Part shown: piece by piece, positions 51,375 through 60,247 of the stretch
Layout of the letters: each line of letters begins with the position of its first letter
How positions within the stretch are numbered: the stretch's first letter is position 1
Source of the DNA: Nitrososphaerota archaeon
GTDB lineage: Archaea > Thermoproteota > Nitrososphaeria > Nitrososphaerales > CADDZS01
Assembly: GCA_021325255.1 (NCBI GenBank)
Contig: JAJPHP010000078.1
Span: 13,487-77,486 of the forward strand
Length of the DNA: 64,000 nucleotides
Direction of reading: 5' to 3'
The notes under the pieces: model-generated
The model's input: the letters and a program-made list of their open reading frames with translations, nothing else
What the model was told of the DNA's origin: nothing
Database searches by the model: none
Program-made: the position numbers and the translations under genes

Positions 51375-52394
51375 TTGTTACAAAATGAAAGATTGAACAG
51401 CGTTCTCCTTTTCGTCGAGGTCCCTCGTCAATATCTGAGTGAACTTAATCGAAAGTACTCTGAAAGAGGGTTCGCTTTCAATGCGACTACCTCAGAAAGT
51501 GAAGCGATTGATCTTGCAAAAAGTGCAGACGTACTGGTTGTAGCGAGACCCGTCGAACGGGTCATTTCGGCTGCTTCAAAGTGCCGATGGATTCATGCGT
51601 TAAGTGCAGGCGTGGAATCCTATTTGAGCCTCGAGACTGTCAGGAAGAGAAGCGACCTCATCCTGACAAATTCAGCGGGCGTTTACGCCGTTTCAATTGC
51701 CGAACATACTATGGCGATGATACTTTTTCGCACGCGCAAAATTGATTTCGCGGTCGCGGGACAAAGGAAGAGGAAATGGGTTCCGCTTTCCTTCGAATCA
51801 GGCATGGGCGTCAGCCCGACGGATCTTCAAAAGAAGACTATGGGTATCGTCGGACTCGGACACACTGGCCTTGAGATTGCAAGGCGGGCAAGACCCTACG
51901 AAATGAGGATACTCGGTACGAGAAAGCACTCTGCAGCCGAAAGACTCAGAATTGAGGAGTATAGGTCGTATGTTGATAGCGTCTGTTCCCAGAATCAGCT
52001 CGACGAAATGCTCTCAGATAGCGATGTCGTTGTAAACGCACTCCCACTTACAGACGAAACAAGACACCTCTTCGACGCAGACCGTTTTTCCAAATTCAAG
52101 AGGGGGTCGATATTTGTCAACATAGGAAGAGGGGAAACCGTGGTCGAAAAAGACCTCATTGGTGCACTTAAAGACGGCAAGTTGGATTTTGCCGCGCTTG
52201 ACGTTTTCGAGACAGAGCCGCTGCCGAGTGATTCCCCGCTTTGGGTCATGGAAAATGTTCTGATTTCGCCGCACTACGCCGGAACATCAGAACTTACCGG
52301 GAGGCGAGCCATGGAACTGTTCGAGGAGAATCTTCAGAGGTATGCGGTTGGGAAAGAGTTACTCAACGTAGTTGACAAAGAAGAAGGGTACTGA
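51375..52394 (+). CDS. D-isomer 2-hydroxyacid dehydrogenase
   Basis: 339 residues, TTG start (TTG 51393 also possible). NAD Rossmann motif GIVGLGHTGLEIARRARPYE at about 155, then the catalytic triad Arg in NIGRGETV (about 254), Glu in FETEPLPSD (about 280) and His in SPHYAG (about 300). Family members reduce 2-oxoacids (glyoxylate, hydroxypyruvate, 3-phosphoglycerate) to D-hydroxyacids with NAD(P)H. Substrate not read. Its stop touches the C2H2 gene on the other strand. Confidence 0.92.
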   Translation: MLQNERLNSVLLFVEVPRQYLSELNRKYSERGFAFNATTSESEAIDLAKSADVLVVARPVERVISAASKCRWIHALSAGVESYLSLETVRKRSDLILTNSAGVYAVSIAEHTMAMILFRTRKIDFAVAGQRKRKWVPLSFESGMGVSPTDLQKKTMGIVGLGHTGLEIARRARPYEMRILGTRKHSAAERLRIEEYRSYVDSVCSQNQLDEMLSDSDVVVNALPLTDETRHLFDADRFSKFKRGSIFVNIGRGETVVEKDLIGALKDGKLDFAALDVFETEPLPSDSPLWVMENVLISPHYAGTSELTGRRAMELFEENLQRYAVGKELLNVVDKEEGY

Positions 52395-52685
52395 TCACGC
52401 AACGCCGGGCGGTTGCGAATCTTCAGGCAACCCAGATTTTTGTGAAGAGGTTTCGTGCAACCTCATGTGTTCATTTAGGTCGGCCTGGTTTGTGAACATC
52501 TGGCCGCAAAACCTGCACTGAAATCTCGCCGATTCCTCCGGGGGTTGTACCGTGGGCGGTACCACTTGTTCATTGGCTGCACTTGGAGGCAGATTCTCTC
52601 TGGGCTCTTCCACTCCAGGGCGGCTTGCCATATAATTTGCTCGCTCAATCTGCATTTCCAGGAAGCATCGAAATTCGCCGGTCAT
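52395..52685 (-). CDS. C2H2 zinc-finger protein
   Basis: 96 residues. N-terminal and middle parts are disordered and Pro/Glu-rich (EEPRENLPPSAANEQVVPP), then a single C2H2 finger QCRFCGQMFTNQADLNEHMR-LH and a short tail. One finger rarely gives strong DNA binding; protein binding is possible. Similar finger occurs in the CBS fusion at 36052. Ends exactly at the 2-hydroxyacid dehydrogenase stop (convergent). Confidence 0.75.
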   Translation of the reverse strand: MTGEFRCFLEMQIERANYMASRPGVEEPRENLPPSAANEQVVPPTVQPPEESARFQCRFCGQMFTNQADLNEHMRLHETSSQKSGLPEDSQPPGVA

Positions 52686-52814
52686 GGCGAAAAGTACACC
52701 CGGTGCTCGGATTTTTTAGTATAAGGAACAAAGCTAATAGAGCAAGCGTATGGATTTCACCGCAATGAATAGGAGTCAGTTCACGACTTCACACCCCCGG
52801 CCCACCGGCTCTTG

Positions 52815-53255
52815 TCATAACTTTCTGAACTTCGGCAGGCTTAACTCAGGCGTGACGTCCTCAAAGAATACGGTGAGCTTGTCGCCAATCGAGACTTGAT
52901 CCGGAGTCACGTTAGTGACATTGCTGTATATTCTCGGGCCCTCGTCAAGCTCGATGAGCCCCAGGACAAAAGGCAAATCCGCCTGAAAAGCTGGAGAGTT
53001 GTCGATTACCTGCCGAATCACGGTAAAGGAATAAAGTTGTCCCTTCCCGGATAGTTTTCTCCATTTTAGCTGGTCCCTCTTTCCACAATCAGGACACCAT
53101 GCCTTTGGATACCAGATCCATTGCTGGCAGTTATTGCAGAACTGCATCCGCAGCTCGTGGTTCTTGCAATAATCCCAGAATGGTTTCGTGAGCGTGTTGA
53201 CCTCGGGGAGTGTCTTTTCGTACTTGCCTTGTTGCTTTGCTGCTTCTTCTGACAA
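52815..53255 (-). CDS. DUF35 OB-fold acyl-CoA binding protein
   Basis: 146 residues. Zinc-ribbon QFCNNCQQWIWYPKAWCPDC at the start (two CxxC), followed by the DUF35 OB-fold: GKGQLYSFTVIRQ, FVLGLIELDEGPRIYSNV and GDKLTVFFED. These proteins pair with thiolase-like enzymes (e.g. ChsH2, and archaeal acetoacetyl-CoA thiolase/HMG-CoA synthase complexes) and bind the acyl-CoA. It is 62 bp behind the thiolase-like gene on the same strand, so they form a complex. Confidence 0.93.
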   Translation of the reverse strand: MSEEAAKQQGKYEKTLPEVNTLTKPFWDYCKNHELRMQFCNNCQQWIWYPKAWCPDCGKRDQLKWRKLSGKGQLYSFTVIRQVIDNSPAFQADLPFVLGLIELDEGPRIYSNVTNVTPDQVSIGDKLTVFFEDVTPELSLPKFRKL

Positions 53256-53316
53256 TTCTTGTTCTAAATCAACTCTCTATTTTTTCTCTCTTCGCTGAAG
53301 ATCTTTCTCAGATCTG

Positions 53317-54519
53317 TCAATCTACCCTTCCGAATATCATCGTTGCGCTGTTCACGAGGCTGTTTCCGTAGGAGATCGCCCCGATTCCAGTTGCGACTCC
53401 GATCTTCGCATCATTGACTTGGCGCTCGCCTCCTTCTCCACGAAGTTGACGAACGCTCTCCACGATGTGGACAAAGCCCCCAGCCATCGCGGGCTGGCCA
53501 GATGAAAGTTGACCGCCGCCCGTGTTTATCGGCAGGTCGCCCCTGTATGAAATGTCGTGTTCATCGACGAATTTCCCTCCGTCTCCCTTTTTGCAGAATC
53601 CTGCGTCCTCAATCTGCATGAGGACTGCGATGGTATAGTCGTCATATGGTTGGAAGAAGGAAACGTCCTTGTGCGAAACCCCGCTCTCTTTGAAAGCGTT
53701 TCTTGCAGACTCGTAAACCCCGAGATAGGTAATGTCCGGCCTGGTACGAGATCCATGGTAGTAATTGTCCGATTCTGAGACTCCGAGGATTGAAATGGAT
53801 CTGTCCTTTGCGATTTCTCTCGCCTTTTCCTTTGAAGCAACTATGAAAGCCAAACCGCCGTTAACCGGGATGCATGCGTCGAACATTCGGATTGGATCGG
53901 CGATCATTCGCGAGGCAAAATACTGCTCCATAGTCAGCGGAGCTTTCATGTACGCGTTCGGATTCTTTAGCGCGTGATCGCGCTGGACGACAGCGACCTT
54001 TCCCATCGCCTCTGGCTTTGTCCCGTACTGGAAGACATGGCGCCTAAGGATGAAGGCGAACTGGCTGTTCGGACCCATCATTCCAAAGGGCTTCTGAAAA
54101 TCTGATTCATACCTCCACGTTCTGACAGCACCCGGTGTCGTAATGTTCATCGGCGCATCCGCGCCGATGCATAATACCATCTCCACCTGTCCCGACGCAA
54201 CCGCGAGCGTGGCCTGATGCAGGAGCGCCGCACCACTCGCGCCTCCGTGATCCCCGCGGAGCAGCAGTCTTGGAGAGAGTCCAAGATCTTGGATTACCTC
54301 AGCAGAGTAAATCTCAGAATGAGGGAATGCAGCACCAGTGACCCCGACTCCCTGTCCGTCAAAGTCTTTCTTTTCAAGGCCAGCATCCTTCAGCGCAAGT
54401 TCCGTGGCCCATGCAAAGTACTCTTGAACCGAGAGCTTCTGTTCGCCCTTATCCGTTCGGGCTCTGCTCACCGGCGTTTCGCCGTATCCAATTATTGCAG
54501 CTTTGTCCCTCAAAGTCAT
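53317..54519 (-). CDS. Thiolase-like (SCP-x type) acyl-CoA enzyme without catalytic Cys
   Basis: 400 residues from ATG 54519 (the frame is open to a TTG at 54546, which would precede the predicted transcript). Thiolase fold: KAAIIGYGETPVSRARTD, then GDHGGASGAALLHQATLAVA, GQVEMVLCIGADAPMN and near the C-terminus GDLPINTGGGQLSSGQPAMA and TGIGAISYGNS. At the nucleophile position the first Cys of thiolases is absent (DHGGASGA), as in the DUF35-linked SCP-x group. Acts with the DUF35 protein, possibly as a retro-aldol or acyl-transfer enzyme in lipid or side-chain breakdown. Confidence 0.9.
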   Translation of the reverse strand: MTLRDKAAIIGYGETPVSRARTDKGEQKLSVQEYFAWATELALKDAGLEKKDFDGQGVGVTGAAFPHSEIYSAEVIQDLGLSPRLLLRGDHGGASGAALLHQATLAVASGQVEMVLCIGADAPMNITTPGAVRTWRYESDFQKPFGMMGPNSQFAFILRRHVFQYGTKPEAMGKVAVVQRDHALKNPNAYMKAPLTMEQYFASRMIADPIRMFDACIPVNGGLAFIVASKEKAREIAKDRSISILGVSESDNYYHGSRTRPDITYLGVYESARNAFKESGVSHKDVSFFQPYDDYTIAVLMQIEDAGFCKKGDGGKFVDEHDISYRGDLPINTGGGQLSSGQPAMAGGFVHIVESVRQLRGEGGERQVNDAKIGVATGIGAISYGNSLVNSATMIFGRVD

Positions 54520-54554
54520 CTTTGATATTGATCCTGGATTGTGCAATTGGTCAT

Positions 54555-54574
54555 ATCCTTGAAATTTTAAGGAT
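54555..54574 (-). promoter_or_regulatory. Inverted repeat around the thiolase TATA
   Basis: atcctt-gaaatttt-aaggat; the spacer holds the minus-strand TATA-like ttaaaattt, about 45 bp before ATG 54519. A repressor here would block that promoter. Confidence 0.4.
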
Positions 54575-54679
54575 TGAGTCAGGCTTTGAACTTGATAGTT
54601 TGGAAGACCAATCTGTGAAGTCTGGCCAAATAAGCGATCTCTTTTTTCGCGCTCAACAGCATTCGAAAAACTACAGGAA

Positions 54680-54695
54680 ATCTCAAAAGTGAGAG
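54680..54695 (+). promoter_or_regulatory. Operator palindrome upstream of molybdenum hydroxylase
   Basis: atctca-aaag-tgagag, about 22 bp before the TATA-like gagttagaat (54705-54714); GTG start at 54733 follows nearly leaderless. Confidence 0.45.
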
Positions 54696-54732
54696 ATTTG
54701 TTTTGAGTTAGAATAGAGCGAGAACTGGAACA

Positions 54733-57162
54733 GTGTCAGCAACACTACAGGTCCAAAAGCAACAGTTAGCCCAGAAAAATCCGGCAATAGGCCTCGCACT
54801 CAAGACGAAGGAAGCTGCTCGCCTGGTCCGTGGAGGAGGCTCCTACGTGGACGACGTCAGGTTGCCAAATCTGGCCTACGCTGCAATCCTTCGAAGCGCA
54901 TACGCCCATGCAAGGATAAAGAGCATTGATTACTCTGAAGCAGAGAAACTCTCCGGAGTTCTTGGAATACTCACGCCTGAAGACGTCGTCAAAATGTCCG
55001 ACCCTCTCCCTCAGATGACTGTGCCGCCTGCTTCCAACGTCAAGGACTATCCGATTGCTGTCGGCAAGGTAAGGTATGTTGGCGAACCGATCGCCGTAGT
55101 CGTAGCTACTTCAAGGTACATTGCAGAAGACGCCGCAGAATTGATCAGGGTGGAGTTCGAACCGCTCGATCCCGTTCTTGATCCTGAGAAGGCCTTCTCA
55201 TCAACCAATATCCTAGTTCACGAGAACATTGGCACGAACGTTATGGGGCACGTAAGATACAACTACGGCAATGTCGAGCGCGCAATGAATGAAGCAGACA
55301 GAGTAATTAGGGCAAAGATCAAATTTCACCGTTTCAGCTCCACGCCGCTTGAGCCCAACGCTGCTACTGCAGATTTCAACCCCAAGGATGGCTCGCTCAC
55401 AGTCTGGTGCAACAACCAGGAGCCCTCCTTCATGCTGCCGCAGTTTAACAGTTCACTCAGACTGCCCTACGACAAGATGCGCTTCATCACGCAGGACATC
55501 GGTGGAGGATTTGGTTGCAAGATAACAAACTACGCCTACGTCATATTGACTTCGCTTGCCTCGATGAAGGTGAGGAGGCCGGTCAACTGGGTTGAGACGA
55601 GAACCGAGCATCTCCTCGCTGGGAGCCACGGCGCAGAGAGGATTTTTGACGTTGAAGTTCCTATAAAGAGAGATGGAACGATACTTGGGCTGAAGATTTT
55701 CAGCATCGACGACGACGGAGCCTTCGCCCGCCACGAACCTGCCGGGCTCACCGTGTGGGCTCAGGTCGTGCCGGGGGCGTACAAGATCAAGAACATCGCA
55801 AATGACATGTATGCCGTATTCACAAACAAGTGTCCTGCAGGGCCAAACAGAGGATTTGCGAGGGCGCCACACCTCTTCATGATAGAGAGGGTGATGGACA
55901 TCGTTGCGCAAGAACTTGGTCTTGACCCCACGGAGGTCAGGAGGCGCAACTACATCAATAGAGAAGACCAGCCGTACACCACTCCGAATGGATGCGTGTA
56001 CGACGACGGCGATTATCCAAAGAGCCTACAGATGGTTCTCGATGCCCTGGATTACGATGCGTGGCGGCAAAAACAGAAGGAGCTGAGAAATGAGGGTCGC
56101 TATATCGGGATAGGAATTGCCACTACTCTAGACTCCGGCGCCCCCAACTTCGGACAGGTGAAGATGCTCAATCCGAGACTGCCGCTCATTGGGAACACAG
56201 AGGCGTGCCTGCTTCAGCTGACACCCGACGGAAGGTTTGTGGTGAAACTAGGCACCGTACCGCAGGGACAGAGTCACGAGACGGTTTCGAGTCAGATAGT
56301 CGCGGACGTGTTCGATGTTCCGGTGGAAAGCGTCCACGTGGCAACGGGCTTTGATTCGGCCTCCCACCCATACACCATGCACTCCGGCACCTACGGAAGC
56401 AGGTACGCAGCGATGGGAGGCGGAGCAGTCTATGGCGCCGCGCTCAAGTTGAAGGACAAGGTGATAAGGATAGCCTCGCAGCTCCTGAATGAAAAGACCG
56501 AGAATCTGGAGCTTCTGGGTGGCAACGTGCAATCAAAGGAAGACCCTTCGAAGAACATTTCGATAAAGAGGCTCGCCCGCACCGCTTACGGTATGCCCGC
56601 GATGATCCCCAGGGACATCGAGGGAGGGCTGTGGACAATCAACGTGTATTACAACGGTCTGCAGGCGCCAGACGAAAACAAGGTCGCGAACCTTGCCCTA
56701 ACCTACTCCTACCAGACACACGGTGTTATCGGCGAGCTCGACAGAGAGTCCGGCAAATTCCGCATCCTGAAGTACGTGATCGTCGATGATGCGGGCAGGC
56801 TGATCAACCCACTTGTGGTCGATGGTCAAGTCCATGGAGCTGCGCTTCACGGCATTGCCGCCGCCATGTTCGAAGAGTACAAGTACAGCGACGAGGGCCA
56901 ACTCGAGTCCTCGACATTCATAGATTACCTCGCACCGACCGCAATCGATGTGCCATCGATGCAGCTTCTGCACTTGGAGATTCCTTCGCCTTTTGCCCCG
57001 CTCGGTGCAAAGGGAGTCGGCGAGGGAGGAGGGACCGCGCACGTGGCGGTGATTAACGCAATTCAGGACGCAGTAAACCCGTTCGGGGCCACGCTAGAAA
57101 AGTCGATCGCGCCCCCTGAATCGATCTATAACCTGATTACTCGCAAAAAAGAATCAGATTGA
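54733..57162 (+). CDS. Xanthine dehydrogenase-family molybdenum-binding subunit
   Basis: 809 residues, GTG start. Family motifs: KEAARLVRGGGSYVDDVRLP, VGEPIAVVVATSRYIAEDAA, QDIGGGFGCKITNYAY, GPNRGFARAPHLFMIERVMD and near the C-terminus APLGAKGVGEGGGTAHVAVI with the catalytic Glu. It hydroxylates an aldehyde, CO, nicotinate or purine-type substrate at Mo(-MCD), but the CO-dehydrogenase-specific Cys loop (VAYxCSFR) is absent, PNRGFARAP standing there instead. FAD and [2Fe-2S] subunits are usually adjacent (CoxM/S) but none are here, so partners are elsewhere. The palindrome upstream puts it in the regulon. Confidence 0.93.
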   Translation: MSATLQVQKQQLAQKNPAIGLALKTKEAARLVRGGGSYVDDVRLPNLAYAAILRSAYAHARIKSIDYSEAEKLSGVLGILTPEDVVKMSDPLPQMTVPPASNVKDYPIAVGKVRYVGEPIAVVVATSRYIAEDAAELIRVEFEPLDPVLDPEKAFSSTNILVHENIGTNVMGHVRYNYGNVERAMNEADRVIRAKIKFHRFSSTPLEPNAATADFNPKDGSLTVWCNNQEPSFMLPQFNSSLRLPYDKMRFITQDIGGGFGCKITNYAYVILTSLASMKVRRPVNWVETRTEHLLAGSHGAERIFDVEVPIKRDGTILGLKIFSIDDDGAFARHEPAGLTVWAQVVPGAYKIKNIANDMYAVFTNKCPAGPNRGFARAPHLFMIERVMDIVAQELGLDPTEVRRRNYINREDQPYTTPNGCVYDDGDYPKSLQMVLDALDYDAWRQKQKELRNEGRYIGIGIATTLDSGAPNFGQVKMLNPRLPLIGNTEACLLQLTPDGRFVVKLGTVPQGQSHETVSSQIVADVFDVPVESVHVATGFDSASHPYTMHSGTYGSRYAAMGGGAVYGAALKLKDKVIRIASQLLNEKTENLELLGGNVQSKEDPSKNISIKRLARTAYGMPAMIPRDIEGGLWTINVYYNGLQAPDENKVANLALTYSYQTHGVIGELDRESGKFRILKYVIVDDAGRLINPLVVDGQVHGAALHGIAAAMFEEYKYSDEGQLESSTFIDYLAPTAIDVPSMQLLHLEIPSPFAPLGAKGVGEGGGTAHVAVINAIQDAVNPFGATLEKSIAPPESIYNLITRKKESD

Positions 57163-57265
57163 CCGAAAACGAGGAAAAAGCCGGAGGAGGGATTGACCCT
57201 GCGGGAGAGCCAATCCCAAGGTCGGTCTTTATTTGAAAGCCGGTTTAATGGGCAGAGTATTTTGT

Positions 57266-58069
57266 CTATTCGCCGGTGAATCTCGGCTCCCTCTTTTCCT
57301 TGAAGAATGCGGTTATTCCCTCTTTCAGATCCTTCGTGTGGAACATCGCAATCGATTCTCTCAGCTGGTATTCCATGCCTTCGTCGAGTGACATCTCAGA
57401 TCCAAAGTTCACACAAGCTTTCGCGGCGCCTATCGCAAGCGGGGCCCTCTTTGCAATTTTGGAGGCTAGCGCTAGGCACTCGTCAAGGAGCTTTTCCGGA
57501 GGGACCACTCTGTTCACAATTCCAATCCTATGCGCTTCGGTTGCGCTTATGGCGTCACCCGTGAAGAGCAGTTCCTTTGCGATGAATTTTCCGACAACTC
57601 TCGGCAACCTTATTGTGATACCCGCGCCTGGCGAGACTCCGATGCCAGTCTCAGGGAGACCAAACTTTGCATCCTCTGCGGCGACGACAATGTCCACCGC
57701 CTGAATCAGCTCGATGTTTGCAAATCCGTGGACCGCAGCAATGATCGGCTTGCGGAGCTTTTCCATTTGCCTCCAGAGCTCCAGGTTCTCCCTCTGGAAC
57801 TTTTCAGTTTGCTCAACGGTGTTCGTCAGAAACTCTGTTGTGTCTCCTCCGGCGCAATACGACTTGCCCTTCGCCGCCATGATGACGACGCGAACGCTCT
57901 TGTCGTCTTCAATAGAACGGTAGGCCTGCTTGAGCTCCTGAACCATCCGGTACGACATTGCGTTTCGCTTCTCAGGCCTGTTCAGATAGAGGACCACCGC
58001 GGAATCCTTCCTCTCGTACAAAATATCCTGATACTGCTGTGTGGTTGCCGACTCGCTAGCTGATTGCAA
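57266..58069 (-). CDS. Enoyl-CoA hydratase/isomerase family protein
   Basis: 267 residues. Crotonase fold: VVLYLNRPEKRNAMSYRMVQ, VRVVIMAAKGKSYCAGGDTT (oxyanion-hole residue in CAGGD), KPIIAAVHGFANIELIQAVD and KFGLPETGIGVSPGAGITIR with acidic residues at Glu positions. Catalytic pair E...E appears as IEL and PETG, plausible for hydration. Shares a divergent promoter region and a palindrome with the 58189 frame. Likely beta-oxidation or branched-acid breakdown with the two acyl-CoA dehydrogenases downstream. Confidence 0.93.
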   Translation of the reverse strand: MQSASESATTQQYQDILYERKDSAVVLYLNRPEKRNAMSYRMVQELKQAYRSIEDDKSVRVVIMAAKGKSYCAGGDTTEFLTNTVEQTEKFQRENLELWRQMEKLRKPIIAAVHGFANIELIQAVDIVVAAEDAKFGLPETGIGVSPGAGITIRLPRVVGKFIAKELLFTGDAISATEAHRIGIVNRVVPPEKLLDECLALASKIAKRAPLAIGAAKACVNFGSEMSLDEGMEYQLRESIAMFHTKDLKEGITAFFKEKREPRFTGE

Positions 58070-58122
58070 TTTCTATTCGATTCACACTCTCGATTTGTTT
58101 ATCACTTTAGATTATACGGTCT

Positions 58123-58145
58123 ATTGTGATTTGCTGCTTCACATT
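58123..58145. promoter_or_regulatory. Palindrome between divergent TATA boxes, enoyl-CoA hydratase
   Basis: attgtga-N9-tcacatt, centred at 58134, exactly midway (19 bp each) between a minus-strand TATA (accgtataat, 58111-58120) and a plus-strand TATA (caatataaaaat, 58147-58158). Symmetry suggests one regulator for both promoters. Confidence 0.5.
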
Positions 58146-58188
58146 GCAATATAAAAATGGATAGAGACATTTAGTTCTTCTTCAAGGG

Positions 58189-58383
58189 ATGTCTCTTGAC
58201 ATAAGAAGAGTTGAAGCATCCTCAAAGAACGGCAAATTGCTAGCTAAGAGGGCTCGGGCTTCCCCCAAGCGTCCGGCTAATGTCACGAAGAACTTTGGAG
58301 AACATCGCGCTTGTCATCTTGCCCGTGTTTGTGTTCCTCGGACTCGGGTGATAGGAAGCAAAAACAACTGGAAAATCCTCTGA
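58189..58383 (+). CDS. Possible small basic protein
   Basis: Frame of 64 codons from ATG 58189 (MSLDIRRVEASSKNGKLLAK), about 36 bp after the plus-strand TATA and so nearly leaderless. Its last two-thirds overlap the 3' end of the uracil-DNA glycosylase gene on the other strand, and the translation is Arg/Lys/Cys-rich without family match. The promoter is real-looking; whether it makes this peptide or a non-coding RNA is open. Confidence 0.3.
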   Translation: MSLDIRRVEASSKNGKLLAKRARASPKRPANVTKNFGEHRACHLARVCVPRTRVIGSKNNWKIL

Positions 58384-58986
58384 AATCAGATACCTGCGGC
58401 CATGTTCGAACTCGAACTTTTTCTGCTTGATGTCATTGTTGCTTCTCCTCCTTGCTAGTTGAACTACTGAATCAAACGCAATTCTTCCGAGTGCAAGGAT
58501 AACCTTTGCATTTGGCAACAAGTCGAGCTCTCTTTCTAAGTACGGGAAACAATTGTCCATCTCTTTTTTGGTCGGCTTGTTGTCCGGAGGGACGCAGCGA
58601 ACGGCCGCGCTAACATAGCAGTCCAAGTATTGCAGGCCGTCCTTTCTTGATTCCGAAATGGCTTGGTTTGCAAACCCTGCCTTATGCAGATGACTAACGA
58701 GAAATTTAGCGCTGTTATCTCCGGTAAACACACGACCCGTCCTGTTTCCCCCATGCGCAGCGGGAGCGAGCCCTATTATCACCAGTCGTGCATTCGGGTC
58801 GCCAAATCCCGGAACGGGTTTGCCCCAATACTCGCTGTCAGCGAATTGCCTGCGCTTTTGTTTTGAGATGTTTTTCCTGAATGACACCAGTCTCGGACAC
58901 TTAGAGCACTCTACAATCTCCCTGCTCAAGCTATCCAAAGGTGCAGAGTATTCACAGGCGCTTTGATTTGGTCCTACAAGTCTCAT
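58240..58986 (-). CDS. udgB: Type-5 uracil-DNA glycosylase (UDGb)
   Basis: 248 residues. Fe-S site Cys in VECSKCPRLV (Cys27, Cys30) and two further Cys (LDCYVSAAVRC). Active-site motif A is GLAPAAHGGNRTGRVFTGD, that of family 5 (GLAPG/A-A-H-G), and motif B is YHPSPRNTNTGK. Removes uracil and other deaminated bases from DNA, typical of thermophilic archaea and bacteria. Monocistronic; convergent or overlapping with the uncertain 58189 frame. Confidence 0.95.
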   Translation of the reverse strand: MRLVGPNQSACEYSAPLDSLSREIVECSKCPRLVSFRKNISKQKRRQFADSEYWGKPVPGFGDPNARLVIIGLAPAAHGGNRTGRVFTGDNSAKFLVSHLHKAGFANQAISESRKDGLQYLDCYVSAAVRCVPPDNKPTKKEMDNCFPYLERELDLLPNAKVILALGRIAFDSVVQLARRRSNNDIKQKKFEFEHGRRYLISEDFPVVFASYHPSPRNTNTGKMTSAMFSKVLRDISRTLGGSPSPLS

Positions 58987-59059
58987 CTAGTATGATCTTT
59001 GTCCCCCTGGCTCTACCTTAACGAGCAAATAATCACTAAGAAAAAAGCATCTCTTGACT

Positions 59060-60220
59060 TTAGTATGATTTGGGCAAATTCAGGCTCCGCTCTGCGATCA
59101 ATGCGAGAGCTAGCTCCTCCGAAATAGGGTGGACCTTGTGCGCTCTAACGTCACGCCAATACCTTTCGACGTCATAGTCAGAGTAGTAGCCGTGGCCTCC
59201 CAAAGCCTGAATTGCCCTGTCGGTAGCCGCAGAAGCTGCGACCTCGGAAGCGAGAAAAGCGTAGTTTGCTTCGTTCACAAAATTACCCCCCTTCGATGCG
59301 ATTGATGCAGCCTTGAGCATCATCACTTCTGCGGCCTCGAGCTGAGCTGCCGCGTCGGCCATTGGGAACTGGATGCCCTGGTTCGATCCAATCGCTCTTC
59401 CAAAGACCTTTCGCTTGGTTGCATACTCTGCTGCCTGATTAAGCGCAAGCCTGCCTGTCCCGACCAGCGAGGCAGCAGTGGCCACCCGGTCCATATTGAA
59501 ACTATCTACGATATTGTACCAGGCTCTGTCGAGTTCGCCAACGATGTTCTCCGCACTCACCTTTAGGTCCTTGATATCAATTGCAAAGTTGTCTATAAAA
59601 TCCCAACCTACTTTCTCGAGCTTGACAGATCTTATCGATGGATCCTTGGGGCTGACCAAGAACATGGTTACGCCAAGTGATTTCTTCGGAGCCTGACTTG
59701 CTGGCGTCGTCCTGGCAAACACGAGCAAAAAATCTGCCCGCTCTACGTTGTTGACAAATTGCTTTGTGCCTCGAATAGTGAAGTTGCCATCAGGATTCTT
59801 GACTGCAGTGGTCTCGATTGCTGAAGAGTCAAACCCAGATACTTCTTCGGTTAGGGCAATCGAAATTTTGAGCTCGCCTCTAGCGAGCTTTGGGAGAAGA
59901 TCCTTCTTCTGCTCTTCACTACCGTTCTTCGTGAATATAGTCGATACGAGCGACCCACTCAGGTACAGGTAGGAGGCAAGGCCGGCGTAGCGCTCTGCAG
60001 TCTCTTCTACTCCAACTGCGAGGTCAAGGAGGTTTCTCCCAAGTCCTCCCCACTTCTTTTCAATTACCGTTCCGAACAGACCATCCGCTGAAAGCGCGCT
60101 CCAGTATTCATCGGGGAATCGCTTTTCCCTGTAGATTGAACGCCAGTAATTCGAATCGAAACGACCAGAGACCTTCGCAACTCTCTGTCTGAAAGAATCA
60201 TCAAAAGTAAAATCTGGCAT
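59060..60220 (-). CDS. Acyl-CoA dehydrogenase (1)
   Basis: 386 residues. Family motifs: VGVEETAERYAGLASYLYLS, the FAD-binding SIALTEEVSGFDSSAI and GTKQFVNNVERADFLLVFAR, VFGRAIGSNQGIQFPMADAA and QALGGHGYYSDYDVERYWRD. Near the C-terminus PISEELALALIAE carries an acidic residue where the catalytic Glu sits in some family members. Oxidises acyl-CoA to enoyl-CoA with FAD. Lies 27 bp behind the second ACAD gene, so one operon; both lie downstream of the UDG/enoyl-CoA region. Confidence 0.93.
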   Translation of the reverse strand: MPDFTFDDSFRQRVAKVSGRFDSNYWRSIYREKRFPDEYWSALSADGLFGTVIEKKWGGLGRNLLDLAVGVEETAERYAGLASYLYLSGSLVSTIFTKNGSEEQKKDLLPKLARGELKISIALTEEVSGFDSSAIETTAVKNPDGNFTIRGTKQFVNNVERADFLLVFARTTPASQAPKKSLGVTMFLVSPKDPSIRSVKLEKVGWDFIDNFAIDIKDLKVSAENIVGELDRAWYNIVDSFNMDRVATAASLVGTGRLALNQAAEYATKRKVFGRAIGSNQGIQFPMADAAAQLEAAEVMMLKAASIASKGGNFVNEANYAFLASEVAASAATDRAIQALGGHGYYSDYDVERYWRDVRAHKVHPISEELALALIAERSLNLPKSY

Positions 60221-60247
60221 TATCTTGGTTATCGCACTCTGTCGATG

